Source: Sulfurovum sp. (GTDB taxonomy: Bacteria; Campylobacterota; Campylobacteria; Campylobacterales; Sulfurovaceae). Taken from it: a DNA stretch of 64,000 nucleotides. The notes under the pieces were generated by a model that saw only the letters and a program-made list of their open reading frames with translations, made no database searches and was not told where the DNA came from. Each line of letters opens with the position of its first letter. Position 1 is the first letter of the stretch. Both the position numbers and the translations under genes were made by a program. Below, piece after piece: positions 52,393 through 61,933 of the stretch. Where the stretch lies: NCBI GenBank assembly GCA_027068435.1, contig JAMOTA010000054.1, positions 16,335 through 80,334 on the forward strand, given 5' to 3'.

Positions 52393-53427
52393 TTATCTAA
52401 CTTCTATCTTCTCTACTACATCTAAACCAAAACCAGCAAGTCCAACAAACTCTGTTTCTTTATTACTAGTAAGTAAGTTGATGTTTTTAATACCTAAATC
52501 TTTAAGTATTTGAGCTCCTACACCAAACTCTTTAGCTTGTTCATGAGAGATAACCTTAGTATCAAGGAAAACAAGTACACCACCGTTTTGCTTTAAGTAG
52601 TCTATAGAGTTATTTAATGCAGAAAATCGTTTATCATCAAGTACAAGATCAATATCTGTACCAATATTATGAAACTTTACATTTGCTCTTTCATGCGATT
52701 TGTAAAACTGCATTACAGTATGTGTTCTATCTAAGTGATCTTTATAGCTTATTTTCTTTACAACAACACCTCTTAGTTCAGTCTGCTCTTCTGAAATACG
52801 AGTAATAAGTTGTTCATTAGCTAAACGATACTCTACAATATCAGAGATATATAAGATACACATATCATGTTCTTTAGAGAAAATTTCAAGATCATCCATA
52901 CGTGCCATTTTTCCATCATCTTTAATGATTTCACAAATAACCGCAGCAGGAGCAAGACCTGCTAATTTACATATATCTACTGATCCCTCAGTATGTCCCG
53001 TACGTACCAAAACTCCACCATCTTTAGCAATAAGAGGAAAGATATGCCCTGGACGAACAAAGTCACTAGCTACAGTTAAAGGATTAGAAAGTTTAGAGAT
53101 ACAGTCATCTCTCTCAGCTGCAGATATACCTGTTTCTGCATTAGTCGAATCAATAGAAACAGTAAATGCAGTTTCATGGTTAGAAACATTATTTGTAACC
53201 ATAGGCATTAAATCTAATTTAGATGCTATCTCTTTAGTAACAGGTGTACAGATAAGCCCTCTAGCCTCTTTAGCCATAAAGTTAACAAGTTCAGGAGTAG
53301 AGAAAGTTGCAGCATAAACAAGATCTCCTTCATTTTCACGATCTTCATCATCCATCATGATGACCATCTTTCCTCTTTTTATCTCATCTATCGCTTTTTC
53401 TACTCTTTGTATTGCATCTGTTAGCAT
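52393..53427 (-). CDS. ribB: RibBA: DHBP synthase with degenerate GTP cyclohydrolase II domain
   Basis: Residues 1-200 are a complete 3,4-dihydroxy-2-butanone-4-phosphate synthase (DDEDRENEGDL, RPGHIFPL, GHTEGSVDICKLAGL). Residues 205-344 have the RibA fold (AKEFGVGAQILKDLGIKNINLLTSN) but lack the three zinc cysteines and the YLRQEGRG loop (here FLDTKVI), so this half should be inactive in the GTP reaction. This is a known trait of epsilonproteobacterial RibBA proteins, which then need a separate RibA. The only intact GTP cyclohydrolase II in this window is in the triple fusion at 11352-13658. Confidence 0.92.
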   Translation of the reverse strand: MLTDAIQRVEKAIDEIKRGKMVIMMDDEDRENEGDLVYAATFSTPELVNFMAKEARGLICTPVTKEIASKLDLMPMVTNNVSNHETAFTVSIDSTNAETGISAAERDDCISKLSNPLTVASDFVRPGHIFPLIAKDGGVLVRTGHTEGSVDICKLAGLAPAAVICEIIKDDGKMARMDDLEIFSKEHDMCILYISDIVEYRLANEQLITRISEEQTELRGVVVKKISYKDHLDRTHTVMQFYKSHERANVKFHNIGTDIDLVLDDKRFSALNNSIDYLKQNGGVLVFLDTKVISHEQAKEFGVGAQILKDLGIKNINLLTSNKETEFVGLAGFGLDVVEKIEVR

Positions 53428-53587
53428 ATTTTCTCCAGAAATTATTAATTGGTTATTTAATGTATTATACCTATCCTAAATTTAAATAAGTAGTGCAACA
53501 TAATAATTTTTATTAAATGCTAATTAAAATATGGATTTTAGTTATGAAATAAACAGTTATGTGGTTTAATGTAAGTGTTTTTTGAAT

Positions 53588-53664
<77 letters not shown>

Positions 53665-53709
53665 ACATTTGAATGTAGATATTAATTTCATGTTCTATTA
53701 AATAAGAAT

Positions 53710-53786
<77 letters not shown>

Positions 53787-53807
53787 ACATGAAATAAAAT
53801 TGTACTG

Positions 53808-53882
53808 TGGATGGGGTAGAGGGATTCGAACCCCCGAATACCAGTACCAAAAACTAGTGCCTTACCGCTTGGCGATACCCCA
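53808..53882 (-). tRNA. tRNA-Gln (UUG)
   Basis: A 75-nt cloverleaf on the reverse strand, acceptor TGGGGTA/TACCCCA, anticodon loop TTTTGGT giving UUG, T arm GGGGGTTCGAATCCC, encoded CCA. It is the substrate expected for the GlnRS-YqeY protein at 33265-35511. Confidence 0.93.
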
Positions 53883-54107
53883 ATCTTCATAAGTTGTCAT
53901 GCTTATGTGGACGGCATTATAGCACCAAAATCTTTTTATGTCAAGGGTTTTTAGAAAAAATATGAAAATTCTTTTTTAGTCAAGTTTTAAGGCATATATT
54001 TAAGTAATTATGTAGAATTTACAGAATATGAAGTAAGTATATTTAAGATATGAATTGTCTAGTAAAAGTAGGAATTTATTTGAATTTTAGGTTTATATAT
54101 TTGTATG

Positions 54108-54182
54108 TGGCTCCGGCACGAGGATTCGAACCTCGGACCAAATGATTAACAGTCATCTACTCTACCGCTGAGCTATGCCGGA
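54108..54182 (-). tRNA. tRNA-Asn (GUU), copy 1
   Basis: A 75-nt cloverleaf on the reverse strand, acceptor TCCGGCA/TGCCGGA, anticodon loop CTGTTAA giving GUU, encoded CCA. Confidence 0.93.
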
Positions 54183-54223
54183 ACAATTAAAAAGGTGTAA
54201 CAAAACTATATAAATATAAAAAG

Positions 54224-54298
54224 TGGCTCCGGCACGAGGATTCGAACCTCGGACCAAATGATTAACAGTCATCTACTCTACCGCTGAGCTATGCCGGA
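54224..54298 (-). tRNA. tRNA-Asn (GUU), copy 2
   Basis: Identical to the first Asn copy over all 75 nt; the spacer between copies is short (41 bp) and AT-rich. Confidence 0.93.
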
Positions 54299-54323
54299 AT
54301 AATTATATTTACAAAAAATGAAG

Positions 54324-54398
54324 TGGCTCCGGCACGAGGATTCGAACCTCGGACCAAATGATTAACAGTCATCTACTCTACCGCTGAGCTATGCCGGA
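54324..54398 (-). tRNA. tRNA-Asn (GUU), copy 3
   Basis: Identical to the other two Asn copies; only 25 bp separate it from copy 2. Confidence 0.93.
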
Positions 54399-54456
54399 AC
54401 AATCAAAGTTTTGTGGAGAGGATTATAGATAAAATTTGCTTTAATGTCAATGATTT

Positions 54457-55368
54457 TTACAACTTTTTATAAAATTTAACACCATTTGTCTCTATAATCT
54501 TTATTTTTTGTTTATGATAAAGATTTTCTACTCTCTCTTGACTCTCTTTATCAAACAGTGCTTCTATATCTTCTTTTGTTAAAGGACGTTTATCTAAGGT
54601 CTCTAATATCTCTTCATAAGAGTAACTAGAAGATGATATCTCAGCCTTTTTACGTGAAGCGATATAGACACTCAGACTACTATCAAAAAGATGGCTAATA
54701 CGCAGTAGCTCTTCATAACTAACTGGTTTTACATCAAAAGCAGGAGGTCTGTCTATTGTCCCTATATCTATGCGTGTAGGTTGTAGTTTTAAAAGAAAGG
54801 TATTAAGCTTTGCTATCTCTTCATGAGAATCATTTAAACTTTTCACTATAAGAACCTCTATAACCAAAGGTCCAGAGTACTTCTCTTTAAAGGCTAGCAT
54901 TCCAGACTTTATATTTTCTACATCTATGTTAGAATGAGAACGGTCAAGTTTTTTAAGACACTTCTGTGTAGCACAATCTAAAGAGAGCTTCACTTCATCA
55001 AGCTTAAGCAGTGCCTCTTGTACCTCTATGTTATCTATAGTAGAGGCGTTGGTAAGTATAAGTGTTTTGGTTTTACCTTTAAAAATATTTATCTCATCTA
55101 TAAGTTCTGAAAGATACGGATAGAGTGTAGGCTCACCATTGGCAGTCAGTGTGATAAAATCAACATCATCATGCTCTACTAGTGCTTTCTTAAGTGCTGT
55201 AGTCACTTCATCTACACTTACTACATCTGAATAAGTACCCACAGTCTTAGCAGGATCTAGCTCACAATAAAGACAATCAAAATTACACTGCTTCTTAGAT
55301 GGACTCAAATCAACACCTAAAGATTTACCAAAACGACGCGAATGTATTGGACCAAATATTATGTTCAT
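54457..55368 (-). CDS. Radical SAM protein (COG0731-like)
   Basis: The 4Fe-4S cluster motif is CNFDCLYC (Cx3Cx2C, about 28-35), followed by TLTANGEPTLYP (SAM-binding GEP) and LTNAST. The opening FGPIHSRRFGKSLGVDLSP is typical of the COG0731 group related to wyosine-synthesis enzymes, but bacterial members have no proven reaction. The C-terminal ~90 residues (about 215-303) are a small, helix-rich extension with a wHTH-like look. 303 residues; transcribed alone just downstream of the tRNA cluster. Confidence 0.85.
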   Translation of the reverse strand: MNIIFGPIHSRRFGKSLGVDLSPSKKQCNFDCLYCELDPAKTVGTYSDVVSVDEVTTALKKALVEHDDVDFITLTANGEPTLYPYLSELIDEINIFKGKTKTLILTNASTIDNIEVQEALLKLDEVKLSLDCATQKCLKKLDRSHSNIDVENIKSGMLAFKEKYSGPLVIEVLIVKSLNDSHEEIAKLNTFLLKLQPTRIDIGTIDRPPAFDVKPVSYEELLRISHLFDSSLSVYIASRKKAEISSSSYSYEEILETLDKRPLTKEDIEALFDKESQERVENLYHKQKIKIIETNGVKFYKKL

Positions 55369-55487
55369 GGGGGTTTCCTTTATTGTATGCTTTAATTATA
55401 GTATATCAGAAATAGATTAGGTAAATGAGTATATTGGATTTTTAGGAGTTATCGTCTTTAAAAATAGTACTTGGAAGATTGATAACT

Positions 55488-55513
55488 AAAAGTCGGTAGA
55501 GTCGCCGACTTTT
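55488..55513 (-). terminator. Terminator of the asd-yqhA-hemE unit
   Basis: A perfect 9-bp inverted repeat (AAAAGTCGG / CCGACTTTT) with an 8-nt loop, about 20 bp after the hemE stop. On the minus strand it ends in TTTTAG. Confidence 0.7.
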
Positions 55514-55532
55514 AAAGCTTACTTTTTATTAG

Positions 55533-56582
55533 TTACTTCTTAGCACTTACTCTTTTACACTCGCTTACAAAGTGAATAGCGTTTTCAACTGGTACGTCAG
55601 GTAAGATACCGTGTCCTAGGTTAAATATGTGTCTTTTTGTACCCATGATTTCTTGGATAGCTTCAACACATTTAGTTGTCTCTTCTTTTGAATATAGACG
55701 ACATGGTTCCATGTTTCCTTGGAGTACATACTTGTCACCTAGTTTCTCTTTAGCCATCGCCATAGGTGTTCCCCAGTCTACTCCAAATACATCAAAGTTA
55801 CCATATACAAGCCCTCTTTCTATGAATGCCGAAACACCCTTAGGGAACATAATAATAGGTACATTAGGGTACTTAGATTTGAGATAATCTGCTATCTCTA
55901 CCATGTATTTCCATGAGAATTCATCATATTTACCTGGTTCTATTGCTGATGCCCATGAGTCAAAGATTTGAACTACATCTATACCTGCTTCTATCTGCTT
56001 CTCCATGTAAAGTTTTACAACTTCCGTTACTTTTGCAAGAATGTTATGTAGTAGTTCGGGGTTAGAGTACATCATTTTTTTACAGATGTTATATGTCTTT
56101 GTTCCTTGCCCTTCTATCATATAAGTTGCAAGTGTCCAAGGTGCTCCTGTAAAACCGATAAGTGCTATCTCATCACCACGTTCATCTAGTTGTTTTCTTA
56201 AAAGCTCAATAGTCTCAAACACATACGTCAACTTAGAAGCTGCTTCATCTCCACCGATGAGTCTGTCTAAATCTTCTTGTGATGTTAAAGGGTCAGAAAA
56301 CTTTGGTCCTTCACCTTTTACAAAACTCAAATCCATTCCCATCTCATCTGGTATAACCAAAATATCTGAAAACAAAATAGCCGCGTCAACACCTACGATG
56401 TCAAGTGGCTGAATAGTTACTTCAGCAGCTTTAGCAGGGTTATGACAGAGGTTAAGGAAGTTTCCAGCCTCTGCTCTTACTGCCATATACTCTGGCAAGT
56501 AACGTCCTGCTTGTCTCATCATCCATACAGGTGTGTATGCTGTCTCTTTACCTAAACATGCGTCTACAAAAATTTTACTCAT
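55533..56582 (-). CDS. hemE: Uroporphyrinogen decarboxylase
   Basis: Converts uroporphyrinogen III to coproporphyrinogen III in haem synthesis, relevant to the cell's c-type cytochromes. Motifs: [15 protein letters not shown] (Arg residues binding substrate), [14 protein letters not shown] (catalytic Asp) and [13 protein letters not shown]. 349 residues, full length. Its start overlaps the yqhA stop by one base (TAATG). Confidence 0.97.
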   Translation of the reverse strand: MSKIFVDACLGKETAYTPVWMMRQAGRYLPEYMAVRAEAGNFLNLCHNPAKAAEVTIQPLDIVGVDAAILFSDILVIPDEMGMDLSFVKGEGPKFSDPLTSQEDLDRLIGGDEAASKLTYVFETIELLRKQLDERGDEIALIGFTGAPWTLATYMIEGQGTKTYNICKKMMYSNPELLHNILAKVTEVVKLYMEKQIEAGIDVVQIFDSWASAIEPGKYDEFSWKYMVEIADYLKSKYPNVPIIMFPKGVSAFIERGLVYGNFDVFGVDWGTPMAMAKEKLGDKYVLQGNMEPCRLYSKEETTKCVEAIQEIMGTKRHIFNLGHGILPDVPVENAIHFVSECKRVSAKK

Positions 56583-57091
56583 TATTTACCTACCTTACCT
56601 AAAAAATATAACCCAACAGCTAATGCTGTAATAGAAAGTGCCAAATACAACATCTCTAAAGGTGTTGTAAAGTTTGTGTGTAAAACTCTTTGAAAGAAAT
56701 TTACGACTAGAACCATCACGATAACTTTTGCTATTTTATCTTTGAGTTGGTCTAGTGAGTGTATAGCTAAAAGCTTTGAACCATTTTGACCTTCTGCTGC
56801 TTCTATATCTGAGATAAAAAGCTCATAGAGACCAAAAGAGAAGATAAATAGCACTACGGCGATTAGATATAAATCAACTGCTCCTATAAGCCCTGCTACT
56901 ACATCTTCATGAAAATGTTCAGGGTGTGGAACAGTATGCATAATCACTTGAAATGAATCTACAGTCACTTGCCAAATATCAAGTGACGCAATAACAAAAA
57001 GAAGTATTGCTCCTAATAAGCCAAAAATAACTGCGAGTATTACTACAAAACGGCTGTTCCAGATAAGACCTTCAAATAATCTCTCTACCAT
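56582..57091 (-). CDS. YqhA family (UPF0114) membrane protein
   Basis: 169 residues with four membrane helices. The family pattern is clear: [19 protein letters not shown], then [25 protein letters not shown] and NFFQRVLHT. Function unproven; distantly related to multi-helix transporters of small compounds. It is bounded by one-base TAATG overlaps with asd upstream and hemE downstream, so all three are translated in sequence. Confidence 0.87.
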   Translation of the reverse strand: MVERLFEGLIWNSRFVVILAVIFGLLGAILLFVIASLDIWQVTVDSFQVIMHTVPHPEHFHEDVVAGLIGAVDLYLIAVVLFIFSFGLYELFISDIEAAEGQNGSKLLAIHSLDQLKDKIAKVIVMVLVVNFFQRVLHTNFTTPLEMLYLALSITALAVGLYFLGKVGK

Positions 57092-58128
57092 TATGCATTC
57101 TCCTCTAATTTAATCCATTTAAATGCGATTCTTACTGCATTGGTTGCTGCTCCAACTCTTACTTGGTCAGCTACTCCCCAAATATGTAAAATATTATCTG
57201 CAAATAAATCTTTTCTAATACGTCCTACATACGTCTCATCTGTATCTGTTGAGATAATAGGCATTGGGTACTCATTTTTCTCCATGTTGTCTATTACTGT
57301 AACATTTTCAAAGTTTGACAATACTTCTCTTGCTTTATCTACATTGACATTTACATCGTTTTCAAATGTAATAGTAATAGACTCAGAGTGACTTCTTAAA
57401 ACAGGTACACGAACACATGTAGCACTTAACGCAAAGTCAGTACCCATGATTTTCGCTGTTTCGTTAACCATTTTCATCTCCTCTTTAGTGTACCCATTCT
57501 CTAGTGGTACATCTATATGAGGAATAACATTTAGTGCTATCTGATGAGTAAATGCTTCTACTTTTGATTCACTTAATTTAAAGGCAAAAAAGTCTTGCAT
57601 CTGCTTTACAAGCTCTTCCATTCCTGCTTTACCTGCACCACTTACTGCTTGGTAGGTACTCACATCTACTCTTTTTATGCCATAAAGGTCATGAAGAGGT
57701 TTAAGCAGTTGTACCATCTGAATAGTAGAACAGTTAGGGTTAGCTATAATCCCTGTATCTTCCCATAAGCAAATATCTTCAGGGTTTACTTCAGGTACAA
57801 CTAAAGGTACTTTTGGATCCATTCTAAAGTGAGAAGTGTTGTCTATAACCACAGCTCCAGATTCTACTGCATACTTAGCAAAATGTGCAGAGACACTTCC
57901 ACCAGCAGAGAAAAACGTGATGTCTATCTCTCTACCTTTAAATACCTCTTCTGTAAGCTCTTCTATTTTATATGCTTTACCTTGACACTCTATCTCTTCA
58001 CCTACACTCTTAGCACTTGCTAAAGGAAGAAGTTCTCCTATAGGAAACTTTACCTCTTCTAAGACTCTAAAAAGCTCTTCACCTACGGCACCTGATGCAC
58101 CAACTACTGCTATGTTAAATTTTTTCAC
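57091..58128 (-). CDS. asd: Aspartate-semialdehyde dehydrogenase
   Basis: Makes aspartate semialdehyde for lysine, threonine and diaminopimelate synthesis. The NADP site is VVGASGAVGEELFRVLEE, the catalytic Cys is in IANPNCSTIQM (about Cys131), and the active His is in RVPVLRSHSESI. 345 residues, standard. It leads a unit with yqhA and hemE. Confidence 0.96.
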   Translation of the reverse strand: MKKFNIAVVGASGAVGEELFRVLEEVKFPIGELLPLASAKSVGEEIECQGKAYKIEELTEEVFKGREIDITFFSAGGSVSAHFAKYAVESGAVVIDNTSHFRMDPKVPLVVPEVNPEDICLWEDTGIIANPNCSTIQMVQLLKPLHDLYGIKRVDVSTYQAVSGAGKAGMEELVKQMQDFFAFKLSESKVEAFTHQIALNVIPHIDVPLENGYTKEEMKMVNETAKIMGTDFALSATCVRVPVLRSHSESITITFENDVNVNVDKAREVLSNFENVTVIDNMEKNEYPMPIISTDTDETYVGRIRKDLFADNILHIWGVADQVRVGAATNAVRIAFKWIKLEENA

Positions 58129-58215
58129 GTTATTGTCCTTTAAAAAAAGTCTATTAATGTGTGTATTTTATCTAATCACTTGTAAGTATTTGCTTTTTAT
58201 GCTCTTTTGTCATCA

Positions 58216-61200
58216 TTAAGTTAAAACCTTATCCATCAATTCACCGTAATCTTTAACACAATCATAACTTATACTATCATCATTTAAACACTCAAAATAC
58301 TTTTTCGCATACTCTATTTTTAAATCTTCACTACCTTTTAATTGAAGTTTATCCATACAGTTACCTTTTGTTTCAGCTATAAAATATATATCTTTTTTAT
58401 CTGTTCCATTAAATACTATTGCCCAATCAGGGTTATAGTTACCCATAGGTGTTGGTATTTTGAAGTCATTTGGTAGTTTTGCATACACGACTATCTCATT
58501 ATCATCCATCTCTTTAGCCATTACTCTTTCTACTTGTGAATCATACTTTAGGTAATCATATATATGTTTTTTGACTTCCATAGTATCTTTTGATAGATTA
58601 TATTTGAAATTTGGTATCGTAAATATATCTGTCTCATACACCTCATCAGTTTTAAAATACTTGATACCACTGACTAAAAGTTTTGCTTTTTGAGTGTTGA
58701 TAATATGTGTTACTTTTATGATAAACTCTTCAGGATTTACTTTAAACTGGTTAAATTTCTTTTCGTTTATCTCTGCTAATATTTTGATAATCGTTTTTCT
58801 AGTCAATAGTGTATTTTTCTCTATCTCTCCTACCAAGTCATATCGAGTACTCCCTAGCTCATGGTTTAGAAGTTCATACTTTTTTTTCTCACTTGACATC
58901 ATACTGCTGTTTTTTTCAAGATTTTCAACTTTTAAATGCTCTTTTTGTGAAGATGAGGAGATGATTACCTTCACTTTGCTAACTTCAAGTTGTTGGTTTA
59001 TAGCTTCTACACTCTCATCTTTCAACACTACACTATCTACATTTATGGTGTAAGTTGCTTTAGCGTTTATCTTACTCCAAAGTGCTTGAAACTCTTTTTT
59101 ATCAAAATTTTCATTTGGTTTTAGCTCACCTACAGTTACATTTTTACCATTACCTATCATATCACCAACTACTGCAACACTATTAGCTTTTATCACTAAT
59201 TCTTTTACTTGCTTTTCCCAAAGTTTAAGTTGTGGTATCACATCAAATGAACCATCTTTTATATCTTTTATAGCAACATCAGTAATAAACTCATCATCCC
59301 CTATATAACCTTTTTCTTTCCAATCTTTAACAATCTCTTTAGCCAACTTGTCGCCTATTTTTAGTTCCATCCCATCATCATTCATAAGTATAATTTGACT
59401 CAATACTTTTAGGGTTATCTTTGTCTCTCGTGATAGTGAATCAAGTATCTCTTTTTGCAATGTTGAAGCAAACTCATCATAAGATTCACTAGCTATAACA
59501 GTAAGTGAATTGACATCAAAAAACGCACCACCTAGTAGGCTTTCATCTTGTCTTATACCGTGATTATCTACACATATCCGTAAACCTCTTCCTATCTCTT
59601 GTCTTTTGCTATCTGTACTGTTTGAGTGTTTTAATGTACATATCTGAAATACATTAGGATTATCCCAACCCTCTTTGAGTGCAGAGTGTGAAAATATAAA
59701 CCTAGTAGGCTCTTTCAAACTCAACAACTTCTCTTTGTCTTTCATTATCAAGTCATACGCACTGCTATCTTTTTCTATTTCAGACACTTTTGTTTTTGGC
59801 TTTCCTTTTTTATCTACAGAAAAATAACCTTTATGAATATCATCTATTTCAAACGACTCAACATATTTAGCATACTCACTATCAAATAGCCCTATTTCAT
59901 CTTTTAAAATATTTTGATACTCTTCCTCAAATACTTCACCATATTCAGCTTTTATTTTTGCATTGTTGCCATCATAGATTCTATATTTTGCTACCTCATC
60001 TATGAAAAATAGGCTCAATACTTTGATGCCCTTAGCATATAATTCTTTCTCTTTTTGTATATGGCTTTTGATAGTTTCTCTTATCTGTATTCGTCTTAGA
60101 TGTTTCTCTTGGACTGACCCAACTACCCCACCTGCAAATATCTTTGTCCCATTTAAAAACTCTATGCTATTTTCGTCTGCTCTTATGGATTTGACTATAA
60201 ACTTATCTTGATATTCATTGAGTTGGTTAGATATATCAAATATATTATCACCCTCACTTACTCGTACGCTTTTTTTAACTACAGCATTTTTAAGCTTCAT
60301 ATCTATCTCAATTAATGCTGTGGGGTCTGATTTACTCACTTTTATATTGTCTAAAAATATATATCCTCCAGTAGCACTATCAGTTTTGACATCTATGGCT
60401 TTTACAGAGATTCTTTTTACCAACTTTTGATTGTACGCATCTATGGCATCAAGTCGATAGACCTTGTGAAATTCAAAACCTTTTTTATGTGTAGCACTAT
60501 ATCTCAGGGTAAAAAGTGCCTTGAACTCCTCTAGCTTTTTCTCTGCTGTTTTGCCTAGTCTTTGTGGCTCATCTATGATAAGTATTGGATTTGTGCTACT
60601 TATCACATCTATGGGCTTGCTAGAGATGGGTGATTGCATAAAGTCTTGTTTTTCGTATATTTTTCTACTCTCTTTAGATTTTGTAGCAAAGGCTTGATAG
60701 TTCATTATCATCACCTCTATCTCACTACTGCTAGAGAAGTTACTTATATTTGTAAGGTTTGAGGAGTTCTTTGTATCATATATAAAAAATCTTAACTTTT
60801 TTTCATACTTCTCTTCATATTTAAAATGCTCTGCTGTTATCTCCAAAGATTTCTTCACGCCCTCTCTTATGGCGATACTTGGCACGATGATGATAAATTT
60901 ATTCCAACCGTACTTTTTGTTTAGCTCAAACATCGTCTTGGTATAGACATAAGTTTTTCCAGTTCCTGTCTCCATCTCTATAGTGAAGTGTAACCCTTGC
61001 TTCATATCTAGACTCTGCTTTAAGAGTTCATCTTTTTTCTGTATAGTTTGAATGTTATTTAAGAGTTCTATCTTTATAGGATTATTTGAAAATCTTGAAG
61101 TTACTTTTTCTTCTACAATCAATCCACTTTTTATAACTCTTCTGTCAACTATATCTTCCCTACTACCCCTACCTTGACCCTTAAATATATCGACAACGGC

Positions 61201-61248
61201 ATTAGTAGCATCAGTCTGATAATCTTGTGATTTAAATTGTAATCTCAT
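58216..61248 (-). CDS. res: Type III restriction endonuclease subunit Res
   Basis: A 1010-residue superfamily 2 helicase/nuclease. Walker A is GTGKT at 95-99 (IEMETGTGKTY), motif II is the type III-typical DEPQRLG, motif III region LRYSATH, and motif VI region QEIGRGLRICV. The C-terminal nuclease segment NPDWAIVF...FIAETKG (about 940-965) keeps the PD...ExK residues, so it should cut DNA. It translocates with Mod and cleaves when two unmodified sites meet head to head. Its start overlaps the HEPN gene stop by 17 bp, so the HEPN-MNT pair is part of the same transcript. Confidence 0.95.
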   Translation of the reverse strand: MRLQFKSQDYQTDATNAVVDIFKGQGRGSREDIVDRRVIKSGLIVEEKVTSRFSNNPIKIELLNNIQTIQKKDELLKQSLDMKQGLHFTIEMETGTGKTYVYTKTMFELNKKYGWNKFIIIVPSIAIREGVKKSLEITAEHFKYEEKYEKKLRFFIYDTKNSSNLTNISNFSSSSEIEVMIMNYQAFATKSKESRKIYEKQDFMQSPISSKPIDVISSTNPILIIDEPQRLGKTAEKKLEEFKALFTLRYSATHKKGFEFHKVYRLDAIDAYNQKLVKRISVKAIDVKTDSATGGYIFLDNIKVSKSDPTALIEIDMKLKNAVVKKSVRVSEGDNIFDISNQLNEYQDKFIVKSIRADENSIEFLNGTKIFAGGVVGSVQEKHLRRIQIRETIKSHIQKEKELYAKGIKVLSLFFIDEVAKYRIYDGNNAKIKAEYGEVFEEEYQNILKDEIGLFDSEYAKYVESFEIDDIHKGYFSVDKKGKPKTKVSEIEKDSSAYDLIMKDKEKLLSLKEPTRFIFSHSALKEGWDNPNVFQICTLKHSNSTDSKRQEIGRGLRICVDNHGIRQDESLLGGAFFDVNSLTVIASESYDEFASTLQKEILDSLSRETKITLKVLSQIILMNDDGMELKIGDKLAKEIVKDWKEKGYIGDDEFITDVAIKDIKDGSFDVIPQLKLWEKQVKELVIKANSVAVVGDMIGNGKNVTVGELKPNENFDKKEFQALWSKINAKATYTINVDSVVLKDESVEAINQQLEVSKVKVIISSSSQKEHLKVENLEKNSSMMSSEKKKYELLNHELGSTRYDLVGEIEKNTLLTRKTIIKILAEINEKKFNQFKVNPEEFIIKVTHIINTQKAKLLVSGIKYFKTDEVYETDIFTIPNFKYNLSKDTMEVKKHIYDYLKYDSQVERVMAKEMDDNEIVVYAKLPNDFKIPTPMGNYNPDWAIVFNGTDKKDIYFIAETKGNCMDKLQLKGSEDLKIEYAKKYFECLNDDSISYDCVKDYGELMDKVLT

Positions 61249-61621
61249 ACTCTATACCTTCTTTTATTTTAGTGGCTATACTAAGACACTCTAGGCATAT
61301 ATTTTCATCTGGTTCAAAATCTGCCAAAACAGAACCAAAGGGATATTTTGAAGAGAGATATATGCTATCTATCAAATCTATTTCATCATCTGATACATCC
61401 AAAAAGAGATTATTTTGCTTTAAAGTTTCATTTAATGATAAAATATTGTGAGTTTTTCGCAACTTCAAACCATTTTCAATAAAATATGCTTTGATATATT
61501 TTTCGATAGCTTGTTGAGAATTTTGCAATGATGGATTATACAAAAAACTCTCAACCAATATTTTTGCTGATTTTAAGTTTTCATTGGCATATTGTAGCCA
61601 CTGTTTAGTCTCTTCTTTCAT
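61232..61621 (-). CDS. HEPN-domain protein (putative toxin of a HEPN-MNT pair)
   Basis: 129 residues, all helical. The family start WLQYANENLKSAKILVES and QQAIEKYIKAYFIENG are followed by KLRKTHNI, where Arg55 and His58 sit in the place of the HEPN RNase-type motif; spacing is shorter than the canonical Rx4-6H, so RNase activity is unsure. HEPN proteins of this type pair with an MNT nucleotidyltransferase that modifies them. The start overlaps the MNT gene by 17 bp and its end overlaps res by 17 bp. Confidence 0.86.
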   Translation of the reverse strand: MKEETKQWLQYANENLKSAKILVESFLYNPSLQNSQQAIEKYIKAYFIENGLKLRKTHNILSLNETLKQNNLFLDVSDDEIDLIDSIYLSSKYPFGSVLADFEPDENICLECLSIATKIKEGIEYEITI

Positions 61622-61916
61622 ATATAACCTCTCCTTTATTTATCTCCTGCAAAAATGTACCATTGATATTTTGCTTTATTGGTACTATGTCTAGGGGTAT
61701 TATTTTTGACAACTCTCTTAATACTTTTCTATATTTTAATGATAAAACTAAAAAATTATTATTTGAGTTTTGGATTACTGCAATATCTATATCATTTGGA
61801 TTATTTGATTTTGGAAATGAACCAAATAGTATAATCTTATTTACTTCAGAGAATCCTGTAAGAGCATCTTTTATAGTGTTTACAATATCTGCTTTGCTTT
61901 TATTTGTAAGTTTCAT
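61605..61916 (-). CDS. Minimal nucleotidyltransferase (MNT antitoxin)
   Basis: 103 residues with the Pol-beta-type nucleotidyltransferase signature GSF (32-34) and the metal residues Asp42 and Asp44 in NDIDIAVI. In known pairs MNT adds AMP groups to the HEPN partner's tyrosine and blocks its RNase. It starts 17 bp after mod and overlaps the HEPN gene, lying inside the restriction-modification operon. Confidence 0.88.
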   Translation of the reverse strand: MKLTNKSKADIVNTIKDALTGFSEVNKIILFGSFPKSNNPNDIDIAVIQNSNNNFLVLSLKYRKVLRELSKIIPLDIVPIKQNINGTFLQEINKGEVIYERRD

Positions 61917-61933
61917 ACTAATCCTTAGGTTCT

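Noticed and set aside
53428-53587. Possible FMN riboswitch upstream of ribBA
   Set aside because: The leader is short and AT-rich, without the conserved FMN-aptamer stems; nothing supports a riboswitch.
54108-54398. Regularly spaced identical ~75-bp units resembling a CRISPR array
   Set aside because: Each unit folds as tRNA-Asn with anticodon GUU and encoded CCA; the spacers are uneven (41 and 25 bp).
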